A stretch of DNA of 64,000 bases from Campylobacter concisus (lineage in GTDB: Bacteria; Campylobacterota; Campylobacteria; Campylobacterales; Campylobacteraceae): contig NZ_PIRQ01000002.1 in the NCBI RefSeq assembly GCF_003048535.1, positions 124,001 through 188,000 on the forward strand. Reading direction: 5' to 3'. Position numbers and translations under genes: made by a program. The notes beneath the pieces were generated by a model. The model was not told the origin of the DNA. It saw only the letters and a list, made by a program, of their open reading frames with translations, and did not search any database. This document shows, in pieces, positions 46,709 to 56,308 of the stretch (its first letter is position 1; every line of letters starts with the position of its first letter).

Positions 46709-48112
46709 TTATTTTATAACGAGGCCTTGTATGATACCGCCGCGATTTATCCACACTAGTGTCTTTTTGCCTTTTGTATTTTTGACCGTATTTGCAAATG
46801 TTTGAAGATCTTTTATGCTCTCTTCACCAACTTGAACGATCACATCACCTCTTTCAAATCCAAAGTCTTCAGCTTTTGAGCCTGATTTTACATCAGTTAC
46901 TAGCACGCCTTGAGTATCTGGGCTGATTTTGTATTTATATCTCATCTCATCGCTTAGATTACTAACGCTAAGTCCTTCGATTATAATGCTTTTGGCTATG
47001 TCTTTTGAATTGTGATCAGCGTTTGCAAGCTTGATTTTTGCATTCATTATTTTATTTGATCGCTCGTAAGTTATATCAACACTACTATTTGGAGTTAGTG
47101 AACCGATAAAATTTTTAAGATCATTTGCATTTTTTATAGCTTTATCGTTAGCTGATATGACCAAATCGCCTCTTTTTAGTCCAGCTTCATCTGCTGGCAT
47201 GCCTTGCTCTACGCCACTTATTAAAGCACCTTCTTTATTTGTGTAAAGCTCTTTTTGCTCATCTGTTAAATTTGCAATCGTAACGCCGATAAAGCCACGC
47301 TCGATCTTGCCATCAGTTATCAGCTTTTTAGCGATATCTTTTACCATATTTGATGGGATCGCAAAGCCAATACCGTTATTGCCACCACTTTTTGAAAGTA
47401 TGGCTGAGTTTATTCCGACCAAATAGCCCCTGCTATCAACCAAAGCTCCACCTGAATTGCCAGGATTTATCGAAGCATCTGTTTGGATGAAATTTTCATA
47501 TTGATTAAGGCCGATATTATCTTTATTTAGTCCTGAAATGATACCTTGAGTGATACTTTCACCAACGCCAAATGGATTACCTATTGCAAATACGACATCT
47601 GCATCAAGTAGCTTTGACGAGTCTGCAAAAGTGATCGCATTTAGTCCGTTTGCTTCTATCTTTACGACGGCTAGATCGGTTTTTGGATCACTTCCTATTA
47701 GCTTTGCTTTATACTCTTTGCCGCCATTTGCAAGAGTTACGACTATTTGATCACTATCTTCTATAACGTGGTTGTTTGTAACGATGTAGCCATCATTTGA
47801 GATAATAACTCCAGAACCAAGTGAAGTAGTTTTTTCTTTTTCTTTTGGTTTTGCAAAGTTAAATCCAAAAAATTCATTGAAGAAAGGGTCGTTAAACATC
47901 TGCTCAATACCAGCGTTATTTACCGTTTTTGTAGTTGAGATATTTACAACTGAAAGCTTTGCCTGAGCGATCGAGTCATAATAAGAAAGTACGCTATTTT
48001 TATCGCTAAGTGGCGAGACTCTCGTGATATTAGAGTTAGCTTCATTAATTTTAATATCAGTCCCCACTAAAAAAGAAGCTGTTACTAATGAAATTAGCAC
48101 AATCTTTTTCAT
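46709..48112 (-). CDS. htrA: Periplasmic serine protease/chaperone HtrA (DegP)
   Basis: 467-residue HtrA. A signal peptide (1-17) is followed by a trypsin-like domain with triad His115 (NNHV), Asp146 (KTDLAVVK) and Ser220 (NPGNSGGAL), then two PDZ domains (about 270-360 and 375-465). It degrades or refolds damaged envelope proteins; in C. jejuni and H. pylori it is also secreted and cuts E-cadherin. The start ATG has AAAGGA. It lies upstream of cprRS on the same strand and diverges from cbpA. Confidence 0.95.
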   Translation of the reverse strand: MKKIVLISLVTASFLVGTDIKINEANSNITRVSPLSDKNSVLSYYDSIAQAKLSVVNISTTKTVNNAGIEQMFNDPFFNEFFGFNFAKPKEKEKTTSLGSGVIISNDGYIVTNNHVIEDSDQIVVTLANGGKEYKAKLIGSDPKTDLAVVKIEANGLNAITFADSSKLLDADVVFAIGNPFGVGESITQGIISGLNKDNIGLNQYENFIQTDASINPGNSGGALVDSRGYLVGINSAILSKSGGNNGIGFAIPSNMVKDIAKKLITDGKIERGFIGVTIANLTDEQKELYTNKEGALISGVEQGMPADEAGLKRGDLVISANDKAIKNANDLKNFIGSLTPNSSVDITYERSNKIMNAKIKLANADHNSKDIAKSIIIEGLSVSNLSDEMRYKYKISPDTQGVLVTDVKSGSKAEDFGFERGDVIVQVGEESIKDLQTFANTVKNTKGKKTLVWINRGGIIQGLVIK

Positions 48113-48142
48113 TTTTTTCCTTTAAACTAAAAATTTTTGCAA

Positions 48143-48148
48143 ATTATA
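48143..48148 (-). promoter_or_regulatory. -10 box of htrA
   Basis: The minus strand reads TATAAT 31 bases before the htrA ATG, in the divergent region shared with cbpA. Confidence 0.55.
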
Positions 48149-48204
48149 AATATAGTGAAAAAATAAAATCTTAACACTTTTTCTTGTTATTAAACAAAAA
48201 TAAA

Positions 48205-48225
48205 CTTGACTTGCATAGACTAAAG
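48205..48225 (+). promoter_or_regulatory. HAIR-like operator for HspR
   Basis: CTTGACT-N7-ACTAAAG differs by two bases from the HspR-binding HAIR consensus CTTGAGT-N7-ACTCAAG. It covers the -35 (TTGCAT) of the cbpA-hspR promoter, the right place for autorepression by the HspR encoded in the operon. Confidence 0.6.
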
Positions 48226-48233
48226 CTTTGTGA

Positions 48234-48239
48234 TATAAT
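48234..48239 (+). promoter_or_regulatory. -10 box of cbpA-hspR operon
   Basis: TATAAT, 17 bases downstream of TTGCAT and 29 bases before the cbpA ATG. Confidence 0.65.
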
Positions 48240-48267
48240 CCGTATCAAAAAAATATAAGGAGAATAT

Positions 48268-49164
48268 ATGAGTGAAAGCTTGTATGAGACTTTAGGGGTT
48301 TCAAAGGGTGCCTCAAGCGACGAGATAAAAAAAGCTTATAGAAAACTTGCCAGAAAATATCACCCAGACATCAATAAAGACCCTGGAGCAGAAGATAAAT
48401 TTAAAGAGATAAATGCTGCTTATGAAATTTTAAGCGACGATAAAAAACGAGCTCAATACGACCAGTACGGCGATACTATGTTTGGCGGTCAAAATTTCCA
48501 CGACTTTGCTAGTAATTCAGCCGATATGGGCGATCTAAATGAAATTTTAAAGAATATCTTCTCAGGTGGCTTTGGTAGCGGTGGAGCTAAATTTAGCAGC
48601 GGATTTGGTAGTAATTTTGGAGGATTTGACGGATTTAGTAGTGGTGGATTTGGCTTTAGCGGAGCTGATCTAGACGTAAATGCAAAAATTTCCATACCAT
48701 TTGACGTAGCTGTAACTGGTGGCGAACATAAGATAAATTTTAATGGCGAAAGCATTAAGATAAAAATTCCAAGTGGCATAGAAGGCGGCGAGAAGCTTCG
48801 TGTAAAAGGCAAAGGTAAAAACGCTGGTGGTCAAAAAGGCGACCTCATACTTGCCATTAGCGTTGAGCCAAGCGACGAATATGCAAGAGTCGGAGACGAT
48901 CTTTATAAAGATATAGAAATTCCACTAAAAACTATGCTTTTTGGCGGAAAAGTCAATGTGCATACTTACAAAAAAGATGTCACGATCAAGATCGCTGAGA
49001 ACTCAAAAACGGGCACAAAAATCCGCCTAAAAGGATATGGTGTGCAAAATAGAAAGAGCGGAATTTATGGAGACCTTTACTTAAAAGCCAGGGTAAAACT
49101 TCCAAATATCAGTGAGCTTGATGAAGGCTTAGTAAAAGAGTTAAAAGAAAAATTACCGGAGTAA
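48268..49164 (+). CDS. cbpA: DnaJ-like co-chaperone CbpA
   Basis: 298-residue type II J-protein. The J domain (1-70) has the HPD motif (YHPDIN) that stimulates DnaK. A Gly/Phe-rich linker (about 95-150) and two C-terminal beta domains for substrates (about 155-290) follow, with no zinc-finger domain, which separates it from DnaJ. It is first in the heat-shock operon with hspR, 3 bases apart. Confidence 0.94.
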   Translation: MSESLYETLGVSKGASSDEIKKAYRKLARKYHPDINKDPGAEDKFKEINAAYEILSDDKKRAQYDQYGDTMFGGQNFHDFASNSADMGDLNEILKNIFSGGFGSGGAKFSSGFGSNFGGFDGFSSGGFGFSGADLDVNAKISIPFDVAVTGGEHKINFNGESIKIKIPSGIEGGEKLRVKGKGKNAGGQKGDLILAISVEPSDEYARVGDDLYKDIEIPLKTMLFGGKVNVHTYKKDVTIKIAENSKTGTKIRLKGYGVQNRKSGIYGDLYLKARVKLPNISELDEGLVKELKEKLPE

Positions 49165-49167
49165 AAA

Positions 49168-49542
49168 ATGCAAAATTATGAAGAACCACTTTTTTTAATA
49201 AGCGTTGTTGCAAAGGTTTTAAGCATACATCCACAAACTTTAAGACAATATGAAAGAGAGGGACTTATCGAGCCATCAAGAACAGATGGCAAGATGAGGC
49301 TCTACTCACAAAAAGACGTTGATCGCGTAAAAACTATACTAAATTTAACCCGTGAGCTTGGTGTAAATTTAGCCGGCGTTGATGTGATACTTCAGTTGAA
49401 AGAAAAAATTGACGATTTAGAATCAACTATTGATGAGCTAAATAAAAAATTGCACGAAGCTACCAGTCAAACTAGTACCAAAAGATCGCTCGTAAAAAGA
49501 AAAAATAGCTTTGATCTAGTCTTTTATGAAGGCAAAGAATAA
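49168..49542 (+). CDS. hspR: Heat-shock repressor HspR (MerR family)
   Basis: 124-residue MerR-type regulator. The helix-turn-helix SVVAKVLSIHPQTLRQYEREGLI, given here as SVVAKVLSIHP then QTLRQYEREGLI, is characteristic of HspR. A wing (MRLYSQKDVDRV) and coiled coil (about 75-105) follow, then a basic C-terminus. It represses chaperone operons, including its own in Campylobacter and Helicobacter, and a HAIR-like site lies upstream of cbpA. Confidence 0.94.
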   Translation: MQNYEEPLFLISVVAKVLSIHPQTLRQYEREGLIEPSRTDGKMRLYSQKDVDRVKTILNLTRELGVNLAGVDVILQLKEKIDDLESTIDELNKKLHEATSQTSTKRSLVKRKNSFDLVFYEGKE

Positions 49543-49545
49543 TTT

Positions 49546-51171
49546 ATGGAACAAATTTTAGAAGGTTTCTTGCTTGTTGCAGCGATCTCAGTCGCATTAA
49601 ACGTCATTTTTAAAAAATTTCAGATACCAACCATCATCGGCTACATCGTAACAGGTACGCTTATATCAGAATTTTTCAACCTAAAAAGCAATGATGAAAT
49701 TTCTCATATCGCGGAATTTGGTATCGCGTTTTTGATGTTTACCATTGGGCTTGAGTTTAGCTTTAAACACTTAATGGGCATGAAAAAAGAGGTTTTTTTA
49801 AACGGCGGATTACAGGTTTGTTTAAGTGGCTTTATAATGGGTGTGATGCTTTATTATGCCCTTCACTTAAAAGACGAAACGGCACTTATTGCAGGTCTTG
49901 CGCTTGCACTCTCATCAACTGCGATCGTGCTAAAGACACTAAACGATAGTGGCGATGTAAGTAAAATTTACGGCAGAAAAGCACTTGGGATTTTACTATT
50001 TCAAGATATTGCAGTCATTCCTATTTTGCTTATGATAGATATGTTTAGCTCGCAAGATGCCTCGATAAATGAGCTTTTACTAAAGACATTTACAAGTGCG
50101 ATTATTCTTATTGTTGTGCTATTTTTACTTGGTAAATATGTCATAAACTGGATATTTTATAAAGTCATTCAAACAAATTCGCAAGAGGTTTTTATAGCTA
50201 CGATTTTATTTATGGTCGTTGGCTCTAGTACTTTGGCTCACTTTTTTGGCTTCTCATACTCTTTGGGTGCATTTTTAGCCGGTATGATGATGGCAGAGAC
50301 GCAATATAAACACCAAATCGAAGTTGATCTTATTCCTTTTAGAGATTTGCTCTTAGGGCTATTTTTCATAACCGTTGGTATGCAGATAAATTTTGCTGTC
50401 GTTATATCAAATATCTGGCTTGTTCTAGGCCTAGTATTTAGTGTCATGGTTATAAAAGCGGTTGTTGTTTTTGCTATCTTAAACATCTACTTAAAGCGAA
50501 GAGTTGCTGCAAAAACTGCACTTAGTGTTTGTCAGATAGGCGAATTTGCACTAGCTGTTTTTGGACTAATGACTACTAGAAATTTACTTGATATACAAAC
50601 AGCTCAAATTTTTATCGCAGCCTCAGTTGTGTCGATGTTTGCTACGCCTTTTATACTTAAAAAACTAGACGCAATAGCAGACCTCATAGAACGTGAGATC
50701 GTTGTTGAACCAAATGAAACCCTAAAGCCGCAAAAAATAAAAAATCACATCGTAGTCTTTGGCTATGAGAGACTTGGACAAGAAGTCGTTTTGAGACTAA
50801 AAGAGACAAAGCTTTTATATCTTGTGCTTGATAATGATATTAGTCTAGTTGAGCTTGGTAGGAGCCGCGGGGAAAATGTATTTTTAGGTAACGTTCTTCA
50901 AAGCCATACACTTGAAAATGCCTGCCTAAGCGATGCAGCCGCTGTTATTATAACCGTTAACAATGAGCAAAGAGTGGAGCTCATCGCGCAAAAGATAAAA
51001 GACTACGGCGTAAATACCCAAACTATAATAAAAATAAATGGCGAGGGCAATAAAGATATCTTTGGTGAGTTAGGTAAAAATTTCCACCTAATAAACGAAG
51101 AGCGCGTCATGGCAAAAACACTCGTACACGAGGCTCTTCAATGCAAAATCGATCATGATATAAGAGCGTAA
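49546..51171 (+). CDS. KefB-type cation/H+ antiporter with TrkA-N domain
   Basis: 541-residue CPA2 transporter. About twelve membrane segments fill 1-375 (including FGIAFLMFTIGLEFSFKHL and GLALALSSTAIVLKTL). A Rossmann TrkA-N domain (about 390-510) begins IVVFGYERLGQEV. It probably performs K+ or Na+/H+ exchange. It begins 3 bases after hspR, so it may be heat-shock co-transcribed; the order cbpA-hspR-kefB matches Cj1229-Cj1231 as I recall. Confidence 0.88.
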   Translation: MEQILEGFLLVAAISVALNVIFKKFQIPTIIGYIVTGTLISEFFNLKSNDEISHIAEFGIAFLMFTIGLEFSFKHLMGMKKEVFLNGGLQVCLSGFIMGVMLYYALHLKDETALIAGLALALSSTAIVLKTLNDSGDVSKIYGRKALGILLFQDIAVIPILLMIDMFSSQDASINELLLKTFTSAIILIVVLFLLGKYVINWIFYKVIQTNSQEVFIATILFMVVGSSTLAHFFGFSYSLGAFLAGMMMAETQYKHQIEVDLIPFRDLLLGLFFITVGMQINFAVVISNIWLVLGLVFSVMVIKAVVVFAILNIYLKRRVAAKTALSVCQIGEFALAVFGLMTTRNLLDIQTAQIFIAASVVSMFATPFILKKLDAIADLIEREIVVEPNETLKPQKIKNHIVVFGYERLGQEVVLRLKETKLLYLVLDNDISLVELGRSRGENVFLGNVLQSHTLENACLSDAAAVIITVNNEQRVELIAQKIKDYGVNTQTIIKINGEGNKDIFGELGKNFHLINEERVMAKTLVHEALQCKIDHDIRA

Positions 51172-51256
51172 AAGTATAAATTTATTCTAGAATTTTACGA
51201 GTTTATGTTCGGTTTTAAAATAATCTTTTAAAAATAACTTTTACAAGCAACGAGCA

Positions 51257-51274
51257 AGCCTAAGTCTCTAGGCT
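51257..51274. terminator. Hairpin between convergent kefB-type and LolC/E-type genes
   Basis: AGCCTA-AGTCTC-TAGGCT, a 6-bp stem with a 6-base loop directly at the stop of the minus-strand gene. It is a candidate two-way terminator. Confidence 0.5.
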
Positions 51275-52474
51275 CTACTCATTTCTTAAAGTTTGAAGCA
51301 CATTTACTTCTGTGGCTTTTTTAGCTGGATAGTAAGACGAGATAGCCACGATAAACACAGCTCCAACTACGATAAACACAAGATCGATCGTTGAGAGTTC
51401 AAGCGGTAGTTTGCTTGAGCCATAGACGTCAGCTGGCAGGTCTATGATGTTGAAATTTCCAAGTAAAAATAGTCCTAAAAAGCCAAGCGCTAAGCCAAAT
51501 ATAATGCCACCCCCGCCGATTACTAGCCCTTGATAAAAAAAGCTTCTTTTTATCTCGCCTTTGCTAGCACCAAGCGCTAAAAGCAAGGCGATCTCCTGCC
51601 TGCGGTTCATCACTGTCATTAGTAGCGAGCTTATGATATTTAGCGACGCTACAAGGATAATAAGCATCAAAACGATAAAAAGTGCCCTTTTTTCAAGTGC
51701 AAGCGCTGAGAAAAAGTTTCCATTTTGCTCCCACCAGCCAATGGCAACCGTGCCAGCTGGCAGGCCTTCACGCACTCTTTTAATATCATCAAATGGCTTA
51801 CTTGAAAAGATATGAATCCCATCATAAACGCCTTTTGGATAGTCTAAAATTTTTCTTAATGCATCAACTGAAGTATATGAAAATGCCTTATCGTATGCGA
51901 TTAGCCCAGATGTAAATGAGCCACCGATGTCAAAGCGCTTCATCTTTGGCGTTAGTGAAAAGCCAGCAGGATCAGCCTTTGTAAAGATAAGCGTTAGTTT
52001 TTCATCGCTTCTTAGTCTAAATTCATTTGCGATGCCACTTCCCACAAGTATCTCAAAACCATCTAGCTCTTTATCTTTTAAAGCTTCATTTACGACTGAG
52101 TTTATCTGCTTTTCATCTTTAAAATTTACGCCATAAACCAGTCCACCCTCAAGCGCATTTGCCGAGCGGTAAATGACCTGTGTGCTGATATATGGACTAA
52201 ATTTAAGATCACTAAATTTAGCCTTTAGCTCATCAACAAAGTCATCATCAATAGAGCCTTTAAAGGCACTTTGAACGGTTATTGGATAGTTCATCGTAAA
52301 AAGTTTGCGCTCAAATTCTTTGTCAAATCCATTCATAATCGCCATCGCAACGATTAAGACCATAAGTCCGATGCTAACACCAAGAAAGGCGAGCAAGGCA
52401 CTTAGAGTGATAAATGGCTGAGTTTTATCAAATCTTAAATATTTAAAAAGTAGGTACTTTGGTAAGCTTGTCAT
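51275..52474 (-). CDS. LolC/LolE-type lipoprotein-release ABC permease
   Basis: 399-residue FtsX/MacB-type permease. One membrane segment lies near the N-terminus (about 22-48), a large periplasmic domain spans about 49-265, and three C-terminal membrane segments follow, with LLALGASKGEIKRSFFYQG. It extracts outer-membrane lipoproteins for LolA, which is encoded nearby (55230). I choose ATG 52474 with AAAGG 7 bases upstream rather than TTG 52477. The ATPase LolD is not in this window. Confidence 0.85.
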   Translation of the reverse strand: MTSLPKYLLFKYLRFDKTQPFITLSALLAFLGVSIGLMVLIVAMAIMNGFDKEFERKLFTMNYPITVQSAFKGSIDDDFVDELKAKFSDLKFSPYISTQVIYRSANALEGGLVYGVNFKDEKQINSVVNEALKDKELDGFEILVGSGIANEFRLRSDEKLTLIFTKADPAGFSLTPKMKRFDIGGSFTSGLIAYDKAFSYTSVDALRKILDYPKGVYDGIHIFSSKPFDDIKRVREGLPAGTVAIGWWEQNGNFFSALALEKRALFIVLMLIILVASLNIISSLLMTVMNRRQEIALLLALGASKGEIKRSFFYQGLVIGGGGIIFGLALGFLGLFLLGNFNIIDLPADVYGSSKLPLELSTIDLVFIVVGAVFIVAISSYYPAKKATEVNVLQTLRNE

Positions 52475-52525
52475 CAAATAGCCTTTAAAAGATTAAGGCG
52501 CTTTGGCGCCTTAAAAGTAGAAATT

Positions 52526-55132
52526 TTAAGCAAATATGCCTTTTTTAGGGCCACTTTTTCCGTGGCAATCTTTATATTTTTTACCGCTTCCACAAGGGCA
52601 TGGAGCGTTTCTTGGTATCTTTTTTTCTGGTGTGAAATTTTCATCTCCACCTTGGTTGTTGTAGCTTAAATTTTCATTTTCAGCATTTTGACTAGCTTCA
52701 AGCATCATTTTAGCTTGTTCCTCTTGCTCCTCACGGCTCTTAAATCTTAGAACCTGAAGCGTCTTAACACTCTCACTTTTTAGCCTGCTAACTAGCTCCA
52801 TAAAGAGGTTATAGCTCTCTTTTTTGTATTCAACAAGCGGATCTTTTTGATTATACCCTCTAAGGCCGATACCAGTTTTTAGGATATCCATTTGATAGAG
52901 GTGCTCTCTCCACGCATTATCAAGCACTTGAAGGTATAAAATTTTCTCTATCTCTTTTCTTTGCTCTTCATTTAGCACGCTCATTTTCTCGTTATACCTT
53001 ACTTCAAAAATTTGTGCAAGCTTATCTATTAGCTCATCATACTCTAGGCCTTTTAGCTCGCTCTCGTCTATCTCTTCGCCACAATCTGCAAGGATGATAG
53101 AGCATAAATTTTTAATATCAAAGTCATCTTTCAAGCCGCCATGGAAAATTTCAGCCGTATCAAGTAAATTTGCAGCGTACTCTTTTCTATTTTGAGCTAT
53201 CTTTTCGCTCATATCATAGTTTTTATCAAGTAGCTCGTCGCGGTATTTATAGATAGTCTTTCTTTGCTCATTTGCCACATCGTCATACTCAAGCAAGTGC
53301 TTTCTAGCCTCAAAGTGCAAGCTCTCGACTTTCTTTTGAGCATTTTCAACCGCTCTTGTCACCATGCGACTCTCGATACTCTCACCCTCGTCGATACCGA
53401 GTCTATCCATGATCGCCTTTATGCGGTCACTACCAAAAATTCTTAAAAGATTATCCTCTAAACTTAGATAAAATCTACTCATGCCAGGATCACCCTGACG
53501 TCCAGCACGGCCACGAAGCTGGTTATCTATCCTTCTACTCTCATGCCTTTCGGTGCCTATGATATATAGACCGCCTAAATTTCTAACCTCATCATCGATC
53601 CTAATGTCAACACCGCGTCCAGCCATGTTTGTAGCAATAGTCACAGCACCTTTTACACCAGCTTGAGCGATGATCTCGGCCTCTTTTTCGTGGTTTTTAG
53701 CATTTAGCACAGAGTGTGGGATGCCAACTTTTTTAAGCATCTCGTGAAGTACCTCACTGCGCTCGATACTTGCAGTTCCCACAAGTACTGGCTGACCTTT
53801 TTCGTGAGCTTTTTTAACTTCGTCAATAACTGCTTTAAATTTCTCATTTTGAGTTTTATAGATAAGATCGTTTTGATCTATCCTTTTAACTGGTAAATTT
53901 GTAGGAATCGAGATAACTTCGAGGTTATAAATTTGAGAAAACTCAGTGGCCTCAGTCTGAGCCGTACCAGTCATACCAGCAAGCTTTTTATACATCCTAA
54001 AGTAGTTCTGATAGGTTGTATCGGCTAACGTTTGGCTCTCTTCTTGGATTTTTACGCCCTCTTTTGCCTCAAGTGCTTGATGAAGCCCCTCGCTAAAGCG
54101 TCTGCCCTCGCTTAGACGTCCTGTAAATTCATCAACGATGACGACTTCGCCATCTTTTACGACGTAGTGCACGTCTTTTTCAAAGAGATTGTGCGCTTTT
54201 AGAGCTTGATCTAGGTGGTGACTTAGTATGGCATTTTCAAGGTTATATAAATTTTCAACACCAAATAACTTTTCAGCCTTGCTTATACCAGCTTCCGTGA
54301 TCATTATAGTTCTATTTTTTTCATCTACTATAAAGTCTCCCGTTGGCTTTGAGCCTGGCACATTTGGATCAGCTGGAGTGCCTCTAGTAAGCTGTTTTGC
54401 GACCTGATCAGCTCTTATGTAGCCATCAAGCGTACGGTTTGTTGGGCCAGAGATTATAAGCGGTGTTCTAGCCTCATCTATCAAGATACTATCGACCTCG
54501 TCTACAATAACGAAGTTGTGGCCTCTTTGCACCTTTTGACCAGCTTCAAATTTCATGTTGTCACGAAGATAGTCAAAGCCAAATTCTGAGTTTGTGCCGT
54601 ATGTTATGTCCGCGTTATACGCAGCTTGTCTTACGTTATCATCGTATCCGCCACTTAGTATCATATCAACGCTTAAGCCTAAAAAGTTATAAAGCTCGCC
54701 CATTTGCGTCGCGTCACGCTTTGCAAGGTAGTCGTTTACGGTTACTACATGCACACCCTTGCCACTCATCGCATTTAAGATAACTGGTAAAGTCGCTACC
54801 AAGGTCTTACCCTCGCCCGTTTTCATCTCAGCGATCCTGCCCTCGTTTAGCACCATACCGCCAATTAGCTGTACGTCAAAATGGCGCATCTTAAGCACCC
54901 TTTTGCTAGCCTCTCTAACGATCGCAAAAACATCATTTAAAATTTCATCTAAAGTGACTTTTTCTTCTACTACTTGGGCTTTTAGCTCATTAAATTTGAT
55001 CTTAAGCTCATCATCGCTCATCTTCTCATAAGTAGGCTCTAGCGCATTTATCTGCGCCACACGTTTTATATATTTTTTGACTTCTCTATCGTTTTTGGTG
55101 CCAAAAATCTTTCTAAATACCGATGAAATCAT
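52526..55132 (-). CDS. secA: Preprotein translocase ATPase SecA
   Basis: 868-residue motor driving Sec export. NBD1 has Walker A GEGKTLVA (about 103) and [16 protein letters not shown] preprotein-binding domain, NBD2 ([20 protein letters not shown]) and helical scaffold and wing domains follow. The C-terminal zinc SEC-C motif is [14 protein letters not shown]. It is full length. It diverges from lolA across a 97-base gap. Confidence 0.97.
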   Translation of the reverse strand: MISSVFRKIFGTKNDREVKKYIKRVAQINALEPTYEKMSDDELKIKFNELKAQVVEEKVTLDEILNDVFAIVREASKRVLKMRHFDVQLIGGMVLNEGRIAEMKTGEGKTLVATLPVILNAMSGKGVHVVTVNDYLAKRDATQMGELYNFLGLSVDMILSGGYDDNVRQAAYNADITYGTNSEFGFDYLRDNMKFEAGQKVQRGHNFVIVDEVDSILIDEARTPLIISGPTNRTLDGYIRADQVAKQLTRGTPADPNVPGSKPTGDFIVDEKNRTIMITEAGISKAEKLFGVENLYNLENAILSHHLDQALKAHNLFEKDVHYVVKDGEVVIVDEFTGRLSEGRRFSEGLHQALEAKEGVKIQEESQTLADTTYQNYFRMYKKLAGMTGTAQTEATEFSQIYNLEVISIPTNLPVKRIDQNDLIYKTQNEKFKAVIDEVKKAHEKGQPVLVGTASIERSEVLHEMLKKVGIPHSVLNAKNHEKEAEIIAQAGVKGAVTIATNMAGRGVDIRIDDEVRNLGGLYIIGTERHESRRIDNQLRGRAGRQGDPGMSRFYLSLEDNLLRIFGSDRIKAIMDRLGIDEGESIESRMVTRAVENAQKKVESLHFEARKHLLEYDDVANEQRKTIYKYRDELLDKNYDMSEKIAQNRKEYAANLLDTAEIFHGGLKDDFDIKNLCSIILADCGEEIDESELKGLEYDELIDKLAQIFEVRYNEKMSVLNEEQRKEIEKILYLQVLDNAWREHLYQMDILKTGIGLRGYNQKDPLVEYKKESYNLFMELVSRLKSESVKTLQVLRFKSREEQEEQAKMMLEASQNAENENLSYNNQGGDENFTPEKKIPRNAPCPCGSGKKYKDCHGKSGPKKGIFA

Positions 55133-55229
55133 TATTTTACCTTCCTAAATTTTTAAACTTTGGATCTTAGCATAGTTTAACTATTTATTTAATTAAACTG
55201 GGCTAGAATACGCCAAAAAAGGATAAAAA

Positions 55230-55742
55230 ATGAGAAAATTTTTAGTTGCATCTCTCGTTGCAGTTTGCTCATTTGGTGCTGGCTTAAATTTTAAAAGCCT
55301 GCAAAGTGACTTTACGCAAACTGTATTTAGCGAAGGTAAAAGCATAAATTATAAGGGTAGATTTTACGCAAAAAACGACAATACCGCACTTTGGATATAT
55401 GAAAGTCCAACGCCAAAGAGAATTTATTTTAACAAAGAGCGTGTGATCGTGATTGAGGATGAGCTTGAACAAGCTATCATTTCAAAGCTTGATGATACGC
55501 CAAATTTGACGCAGATTTTGGCTCATGCGGAGCAAATTCAACCAACACTTTACAAAGCGATATATGACGGAGTTGAGTACTTTATAACGATCAAAAACAC
55601 GCTTCCAACGACGATTGACTATAAAGATAAACTTTCAAATAAAATAAAAATAACCCTAAGCAATCCAGTAAAAGATGCGCTCATACCACAAGAAACGCTA
55701 ACTCCGGTTATCCCGCAAGGTTATGACATTGTAAATCAATAA
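55230..55742 (+). CDS. lolA: Outer-membrane lipoprotein carrier LolA
   Basis: 170-residue periplasmic chaperone with a signal peptide (1-18) and the LolA half-barrel pattern SDFTQTVFSEGKSINYKGRF, given as SDFTQTVF and NYKGRFYAKN, ALWIYESPTPK and ERVIVIEDEL. It carries lipoproteins such as FlgP from the inner-membrane Lol complex to the outer membrane. A possible -10 TAGAAT is at 55204-55209. It shares a convergent terminator with the next gene. Confidence 0.88.
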   Translation: MRKFLVASLVAVCSFGAGLNFKSLQSDFTQTVFSEGKSINYKGRFYAKNDNTALWIYESPTPKRIYFNKERVIVIEDELEQAIISKLDDTPNLTQILAHAEQIQPTLYKAIYDGVEYFITIKNTLPTTIDYKDKLSNKIKITLSNPVKDALIPQETLTPVIPQGYDIVNQ

Positions 55743-55766
55743 ATTTGGCTAGCTTTAGCCAAATTT
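55741..55766. terminator. Two-way terminator between lolA and the FliL-like gene
   Basis: AAATTTGGCTA-GCTT-TAGCCAAATTT, a perfect 11-bp stem beginning inside the lolA stop codon and ending 3 bases from the stop of the convergent gene. Confidence 0.8.
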
Positions 55767-55768
55767 AC

Positions 55769-56308
55769 TCACTTCTCTCCAAAATCTTTTCCAAATTCCT
55801 GCACATTATTTAGATCAATAGGCTTTTGAACTACGTCATTTGGATCTGGCGAGATGATGATCTCATTGCCCTTTTTCTTCTTTTCTGGTTTTGTTACAAT
55901 CTCTTCATTAACACTTGGATCGGAGCATAAATTTTGGCTTTTTATTGCTTTTATGATCTCACTTAGCTCAAGATTATTTATCACTTTTATATTTAAGATA
56001 AGTACATCATCTATATCAAGAGAGTGCTTTTTGGCTGCGTATTTTATGAAAAGCTCTTTAAATTTCTCTTTTCCCATTGAGGTTAGGATATCCTCCACAT
56101 AAAAGCTACCAACTATTATGTTTAAAGCATCAAGCACATACGCTTCATTTTCTTCAACATCACGTCCGACAACTTCAAGGTTCATATTTATCTTTTTTGT
56201 TAAATTTTGTCCAGCTTTTGAGTAGATATCTGTTTGAAAATCTCTTACTTTTAGTACGTCTGCAAATGCAAAAACACAAAAAGTAAGGCTTAAAAATAGC
56301 TTTTTCAT
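55769..56308 (-). CDS. Exported FliL-like protein
   Basis: 179-residue protein with signal peptide 1-16 (ending AFA). The core at about 35-110 parallels the FliL periplasmic domain: strand MNLEVVGRD, then the helix AYVLDALNIIVGSFYVEDIL, then GKEKFKELFIKYAAKK and VLILNIKVIN, in the order of FliL's LEV...IRDAIIxxLS...GKxxLKxxL...VxFxxF. A Lys-rich and Pro-rich tail follows. The true FliL anchor helix is replaced by a cleavable signal. The ATG overlaps the helicase stop by 4 bases. The resemblance is my inference; position corresponds to Cj0944c. Confidence 0.6.
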   Translation of the reverse strand: MKKLFLSLTFCVFAFADVLKVRDFQTDIYSKAGQNLTKKINMNLEVVGRDVEENEAYVLDALNIIVGSFYVEDILTSMGKEKFKELFIKYAAKKHSLDIDDVLILNIKVINNLELSEIIKAIKSQNLCSDPSVNEEIVTKPEKKKKGNEIIISPDPNDVVQKPIDLNNVQEFGKDFGEK

